From positions 1 to 52,754 of the forward strand of contig JAHCSE010000003.1 in the NCBI GenBank assembly GCA_018609195.1: 52,754 bases of DNA. Direction: 5' to 3'. The DNA is from Patescibacteria group bacterium. GTDB lineage: Bacteria > Patescibacteriota > Minisyncoccia > Minisyncoccales > RBG-13-36-15. The notes under the pieces are model-generated. The model saw nothing but the letters and a program-made list of their open reading frames with translations. It was not told the origin of the DNA and ran no database searches. This document shows, piece by piece, positions 49,921 to 52,754 of this stretch; the stretch's first letter is position 1; each line of letters begins with the position of its first letter. Made by a program: the position numbers and the translations under genes.

Positions 49921-50041
49921 TAAAATAGTTGTTCGCTCCGCTCACGAACTATTTTTTAGAAACCCACGGTTTCTAACGCTCTCCTCCGAAGAGCTGTTTT
50001 CCTACACGGGAGGAAACGCCAATGCGTTTCCCCCGACCCCC
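49921..50041 (-). repeat. Structured palindromic element, family 1, copy D1
   Basis: Minus orientation: GGAAACGC/GCGTTTCC (50012-50031) in place of the CGGGAAAAC/GTTTTCCCG hairpin, then TAGGAAAACAG and TTAGAAACC/GGTTTCTAA (49956-49976). An AATAGTT/CGAACTATT repeat closes the end. Part of the 49820-50487 non-coding stretch, which also holds the PBP promoter, copies D2 and C, and two further hairpins (50045-50066 and 50233-50264). Confidence 0.7.
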
Positions 50042-50097
50042 ACTTAAGAGGACTTCCGTCCTCTTACGTCACTCGTTATCACTCGTTCCTATCTCCT

Positions 50098-50225
50098 CGA
50101 CGGGGGAAACGCCTTTTCACCCCGTATAGGAAAATAGGAGTGAGGAGCCGTAAGGCGACGAATGACGTAAGAAACCGAGGGTTTCTTAAGCTGAGGGTCG
50201 GGGTGAAAAGATACCTCCCGACCCC
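50098..50225 (+). repeat. Structured palindromic element, family 1, copy D2 (inverted relative to D1)
   Basis: Plus orientation: CCCGTATAGGAAAA, then TAAGAAACC/GGTTTCTTA (50168-50188) and GGGTCGGG/CCCGACCC (50195-50224). TTACGTCA (50064-50071) and TGACGTAA (50163-50170) join D1 and D2 into one large inverted repeat. Confidence 0.65.
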
Positions 50226-50232
50226 TCCTGTG

Positions 50233-50264
50233 ATTATATCGGAACTTGAAACTTCCGATATAAT
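50233..50264. repeat. Perfect 12-bp hairpin
   Basis: ATTATATCGGAA (50233-50244) and TTCCGATATAAT (50253-50264), 8-base loop. Confidence 0.8.
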
Positions 50265-50272
50265 AAAAAAAA

Positions 50273-50440
50273 GACCTTGTTAAAGGTCGCTCATCCTCTT
50301 CCAGCCTTCGGCTGGCGCTCACCTTGTTCGCTTCGGATTCACTCCTTAAAACCCCTCGGTTTTAATATTTCCGCCACGGGAAAACACCCAGTTTTCCCGC
50401 CCCTTTTCTGCTCTTTTTGCTAATTTAAAATTAGCAAAAA
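50273..50440 (-). repeat. Structured palindromic element, family 1, copy C, with its own terminator-like end
   Basis: Minus orientation: CTTTTTGCTAATT/AATTAGCAAAAAG, CGGGAAAAC/GTTTTCCCG (50377-50399), TTAAAACC/GGTTTTAA (50346-50365), CCAGCC/GGCTGG near 50302. It ends with GACCTT-TAAC-AAGGTC (50273-50288) and nine T. The closing hairpin plus T-run looks like an intrinsic terminator, so a structured small RNA is possible. Confidence 0.65.
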
Positions 50441-50454
50441 GGTCTTTAAAAAGT

Positions 50455-50481
50455 CAAACCCCGCTTAATTTACGGGGTTTG
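50455..50481 (-). terminator. Terminator after the small acidic ORF
   Basis: CAAACCCCG/CGGGGTTTG, 9-bp perfect stem, followed on the minus strand by ACTTTTT. Six bases past the ORF stop. Confidence 0.85.
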
Positions 50482-50487
50482 AAGTCA

Positions 50488-50598
50488 TTACACTTCTTCT
50501 TGCTTTTCTTCTTCTGGTTTTTCTTCTTCTGGTTTTTCTTCTTCTGGTGTTTCTTCTTGGTTGAGGAAGGGATTTAAGATTTTTTCTTCGTAGACCAT
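50488..50598 (-). CDS. 36-residue acidic small protein
   Basis: ATG 50598 to TAA 50488: MVYEEKILNPFLNQEE, then three PEEEK units and QEEV. No known family. Support for a real gene is contextual: a near-perfect promoter (TTGACA-N16-TATAAT, 50657-50684) just upstream and a strong terminator just downstream leave this as the only ORF in the transcript. It may be a highly expressed disordered acidic protein, or the transcript may act as RNA. It lies between ruvC and the palindrome array. No Shine-Dalgarno sequence. Confidence 0.55.
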   Translation of the reverse strand: MVYEEKILNPFLNQEETPEEEKPEEEKPEEEKQEEV

Positions 50599-50656
50599 AT
50601 TTTTTTCAATAATTTTTTTATTCAATTTTGCTCGACCTTTTTAGGACTCTTGAGCT

Positions 50657-50684
50657 ATTATAAATTTTCAAAATAGCCTGTCAA
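50657..50684 (-). promoter_or_regulatory. Consensus promoter of the small acidic ORF
   Basis: Perfect TTGACA (50679-50684) and TATAAT (50657-50662), 16-bp spacer; predicted leader about 50 bases. Confidence 0.82.
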
Positions 50685-50689
50685 GTCCT

Positions 50690-51184
50690 TCAAGGGCTTT
50701 TTAAAAAGGAGAAAGTGAGAGCAACAGCTAAAGCATCAGCTGCATCATCTGATCTTGGGATTTCTTTTAAATTAAGTAAAACTTTGACCATTTTTTGGAT
50801 TTGCTTTTTTTCTGCTCTCCCATAGCCGCAAATTGCCATTTTTATCTGAGGAGGAGTGAACTCATAAACCGGAATTTTCTTTGTAGCTGCAGCTAACAAA
50901 ATTACTCCTTTGGCCTGACTGACAGGGAAAGCCGTTTTTAAATTCTTAAAAAAATAGATATTCTCCACTGCCAAGACTTCTGGCTTATATTGGTTTATTA
51001 ACCGGGAAATTCCTAAATAGAGTTTTTTTAATCGCTCCCCATCAGTAAAAGAAGGATCAGTTTGAATTAATCCATAATCCAAACACCTAACTCTATTTTG
51101 AGTTTTAGGTTTCGGATTATGAATTTTGCGAACCACTCCATACCCCAACTTGGCTACTCCCGGATCTATACCTATGATGATCAT
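50690..51184 (-). CDS. ruvC: Holliday junction endonuclease RuvC
   Basis: 164 residues. Resolves Holliday junctions with RuvAB. Catalytic acids: IIGIDPGVAKLGYG (Asp), LAVENIYFF (Glu) and RSDDAADALAVAL (two Asp). Near the N-terminus a segment HNPKPKTQNRV, encoded by GTTTTAGGTTTCGGATTATG-type repeat sequence (about 51091-51125), replaces the usual short loop and may be an inserted repeat. Next upstream is an HNH endonuclease gene, then yebC, its common neighbour. Confidence 0.94.
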   Translation of the reverse strand: MIIIGIDPGVAKLGYGVVRKIHNPKPKTQNRVRCLDYGLIQTDPSFTDGERLKKLYLGISRLINQYKPEVLAVENIYFFKNLKTAFPVSQAKGVILLAAATKKIPVYEFTPPQIKMAICGYGRAEKKQIQKMVKVLLNLKEIPRSDDAADALAVALTFSFLKSP

Positions 51185-51210
51185 ATTTATAAAATGTATT
51201 TCTTAATTAT

Positions 51211-51978
51211 CTATTTATAACAATTAGGTGAACTCAAAAACTCTTCGAATTTTTCTTTTGTATTGTTTTTTAGGCCGTAGATTTCATGAAATTCTATATG
51301 GCATTTTTTACAAAGGGTAACCCCATTTTCAATCGAGGTTCGTAATTCAGAAAAATCAGCAAAATTATGAAGATGATGCGCAACTATTTTGCCTCCCCTC
51401 TCTCCACATTTTTGACAGGTCCAATTACCCCGCGCAAAAACTGACTCTCTCCATAACTTATATTCTATACTCTTTCTGATTTTTTCATTTTTAGAAATGC
51501 GTCCCCCTTTCCAATTTGGATGGTTTTCTCCTCTCTGGTTAAAGTGCGGCTTCCCTTTCTTTGCCTTGCTTATTTTTCTTCTTATTTCTATTCTTTTGGC
51601 TGGGTTCTTATTTCCTTTATGCTGCCCTTTTTTAAATTCTGTCTTGGGCGAACGACGCCTCCCCTTGAGGAGTTTACTTAATTTCTTTTTTGTTTCTTCT
51701 GGCATTTCTTTTCCTTTATTCCAAGCTTCGCGTCCCTTAAGAGCTTTGCTTAATTTTCTTTTTGTCTCTATAGATATCTCTTTTCCTTTACTCCAGGGAA
51801 TACTCCCTTTTTTAAACCACCCTTTACTTACTTTTTTTCTCCAATCCTCGGAATGTCTTCTTCCCAAATTTATTTTATTTCCCTTTTTAAATTCAGTTTT
51901 AGGAGAATAATGTTTTCCTTTCTTGATTTCGCTCATTTTCCTTTTAGCTTCTTCTGAGTGTTTGGATCCTTTTATCAT
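51211..51978 (-). CDS. HNH endonuclease with NUMOD3-like DNA-binding repeats
   Basis: 255 residues. N-terminal half: repeated (S/P)EETKxKLSKxxKGR / SPKTEFKKG units typical of NUMOD3-type nuclease-associated modules in homing endonucleases. C-terminal HNH domain: WTCQKCGERGG, VAHHLHNFAD, ENGVTLCKKCHIEFHEIYG, with the zinc Cys pairs and catalytic His. It sits between ruvC and yebC, genes that are adjacent in many bacteria, consistent with insertion of a free-standing homing-type gene. Not part of an intron as far as can be seen. Confidence 0.85.
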   Translation of the reverse strand: MIKGSKHSEEAKRKMSEIKKGKHYSPKTEFKKGNKINLGRRHSEDWRKKVSKGWFKKGSIPWSKGKEISIETKRKLSKALKGREAWNKGKEMPEETKKKLSKLLKGRRRSPKTEFKKGQHKGNKNPAKRIEIRRKISKAKKGKPHFNQRGENHPNWKGGRISKNEKIRKSIEYKLWRESVFARGNWTCQKCGERGGKIVAHHLHNFADFSELRTSIENGVTLCKKCHIEFHEIYGLKNNTKEKFEEFLSSPNCYK

Positions 51979-52031
51979 CTTATTTATTTTAAATAAATTA
52001 ATCTTCCTTCAATACACAATACAGGGGATAA

Positions 52032-52754
52032 TTATACCTTAAGGTTTGAATATATTTCCTGAACACTTTCTGATTCATCGAGAGCCTCAAATAATTTCTG
52101 GGTAGCCTTCCTATCTTTTCCTTCAATTTGAATATTCTTTTTCGCTACCCAGTCTAAAGAGGTGGAGTCAATTTTAATTCCCTGGTTTTCAATATTTTTT
52201 TTAACTTTTTCTAAATCTTCAACCTTTGTATAAATATCTAAATCATTATTATGGAAATTCATATCTTCTGCCCCTGCCTCAATTGTCTTTAACTCTAAAT
52301 CTTCTCGGTTAATGGCTAATGGCTGTTCGCTCGAGAGGGTAACCACTCCCTTTCTATCAAAGAGCCATTTTACTGAACCTGTCTCCACTAATTTTCCGTT
52401 ATTTTGATTTAGAATTTGTTTAATCTCAGAAAGAGTCCGATTTTTATTATCAGTAATTCCTTCGATAATAATTGCGATCTTCCCTGGTCCGTAGGCTTCA
52501 AAAAGAACCTCTTCCAGTTTTACTCCTTCCAGCTCGCCAATTCCTCTTTTAATTGCTCTTTCAATGTTTTCTGAAGGGAGATTGATTCTCTTCGCCATCT
52601 CAATTACCAGGCGAAGTTTAGGATTAATGTTCGGATCACCCCCTCCTTCTCTGGCAGCAACCGTAATCTGCCGCGAGAGCTTCGAAAAAATCTGCCCCCG
52701 TTTTTTATCAGTAATTTCTTTTTTATGTTTTATGCTTGAAAAATGAGAATGCCC
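52032..52754 (-). CDS. yebC: YebC/TACO1-family protein, 5' end beyond the window
   Basis: 240 residues visible. The frame continues open from the internal Met at 52598 to the window edge and reads GHSHFSSIKHKKEITDKKRG...AAREGGGDPNINPKLRL before NIERAIKRGIGELEG. That is the true YebC N-terminus, lacking only one or two residues (normally MS/MA) outside the window. Homologues act in transcription regulation or relieve ribosome stalling at proline-rich stretches. The normal partner of ruvC, here separated from it by the HNH gene. Confidence 0.95.
   Translation of the reverse strand, partial: GHSHFSSIKHKKEITDKKRGQIFSKLSRQITVAAREGGGDPNINPKLRLVIEMAKRINLPSENIERAIKRGIGELEGVKLEEVLFEAYGPGKIAIIIEGITDNKNRTLSEIKQILNQNNGKLVETGSVKWLFDRKGVVTLSSEQPLAINREDLELKTIEAGAEDMNFHNNDLDIYTKVEDLEKVKKNIENQGIKIDSTSLDWVAKKNIQIEGKDRKATQKLFEALDESESVQEIYSNLKV

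Noticed and set aside
50089-50322. 77-codon minus-strand ORF in the palindrome array
   Set aside because: It spans hairpins of three repeat elements, has no plausible protein features, and arises from open GC-rich repeats.
1-52754. UGA recoding (as in Gracilibacteria/Absconditabacteria)
   Set aside because: TGA works as a stop, for example in the coiled-coil gene overlapping the TraR/DksA-like start; conserved glycine positions use ordinary codons.

Overview
The window is an AT-rich stretch of bacterial chromosome that looks like a member of the Candidate Phyla Radiation (Patescibacteria, most likely a Parcubacteria-type lineage). I infer this from the combination of secreted W-S-E-N-I-G-W repeat proteins, tail-fibre-like GIGTTSP surface proteins sharing one N-terminal anchor, VirB2-like two-helix proteins, a reduced T4SS with PrgI and VirB4, very few Shine-Dalgarno sequences, and short palindromic repeats inserted in frame into housekeeping genes. 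No tRNA gene here encodes CCA, and a CCA-adding-type enzyme is present. TGA is used as a normal stop.

Layout. 1-300: tRNA-Pro and tRNA-Gly with promoter and terminator. 0.3-8.2 kb, minus strand: RNase Y, then six envelope proteins including two tail-fibre-like paralogues, one ending in an S74 chaperone domain. 8.2-15.6 kb: tig-clpP, hppA, nusA, a zinc-ribbon membrane protein, yraN. 15.6-24.6 kb: a tRNA cluster interrupted by an endonuclease-like gene, comM, and an rpsO-NYN-pnp-coiled-coil-TraR/DksA operon, then tRNA-Lys, a VirB2-like pilin and tRNA-Arg. 24.7-28.4 kb: tRNA nucleotidyltransferase, LysM-M23 protein, rsmA. 28.5-42.9 kb, plus strand: a T4SS-like envelope apparatus, interrupted at 36.3-39.2 kb by a minus-strand SPFH/zinc-ribbon module that has strong promoters and strong Shine-Dalgarno sites. 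43-47.9 kb: jag-yidC-yidD-rnpA-rpmH facing away from dnaA-dnaN, the classical origin neighbourhood. rpmH is only 44 codons and is described here at 44790-44924. 47.9-52.75 kb: a class A PBP, a dense array of palindromic repeats, a tiny acidic ORF with its own consensus promoter and terminator, ruvC, an HNH endonuclease, and yebC, which runs off the right edge.

How the genes work together. The T4SS-like block supplies a motor (VirB4, apparently split in two), inner-membrane channel (VirB6-like, PrgI), pilin-like subunits (three) and wall-opening enzymes: one polypeptide carries VirB2-like helices, an M23 peptidase and a lytic-transglycosylase-like domain. No relaxase, coupling protein, VirB8/9/10 or VirB11 is seen, so it could be a reduced surface, secretion or DNA-uptake machine; ComM in the same window fits DNA uptake but does not prove it.

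Most striking signals. (1) A family of structured palindromic elements with at least four copies, showing compensatory stem changes and one occupied/near-empty site pair. (2) A second two-hairpin element, with compensatory changes, in the leaders of both tig and dnaA. (3) In-frame palindromes inside tig, nusA and the coiled-coil gene. (4) The SPFH module with a conserved 33-nt leader box. (5) A pilin gene whose start codon lies one base beyond the end of tRNA-Arg.
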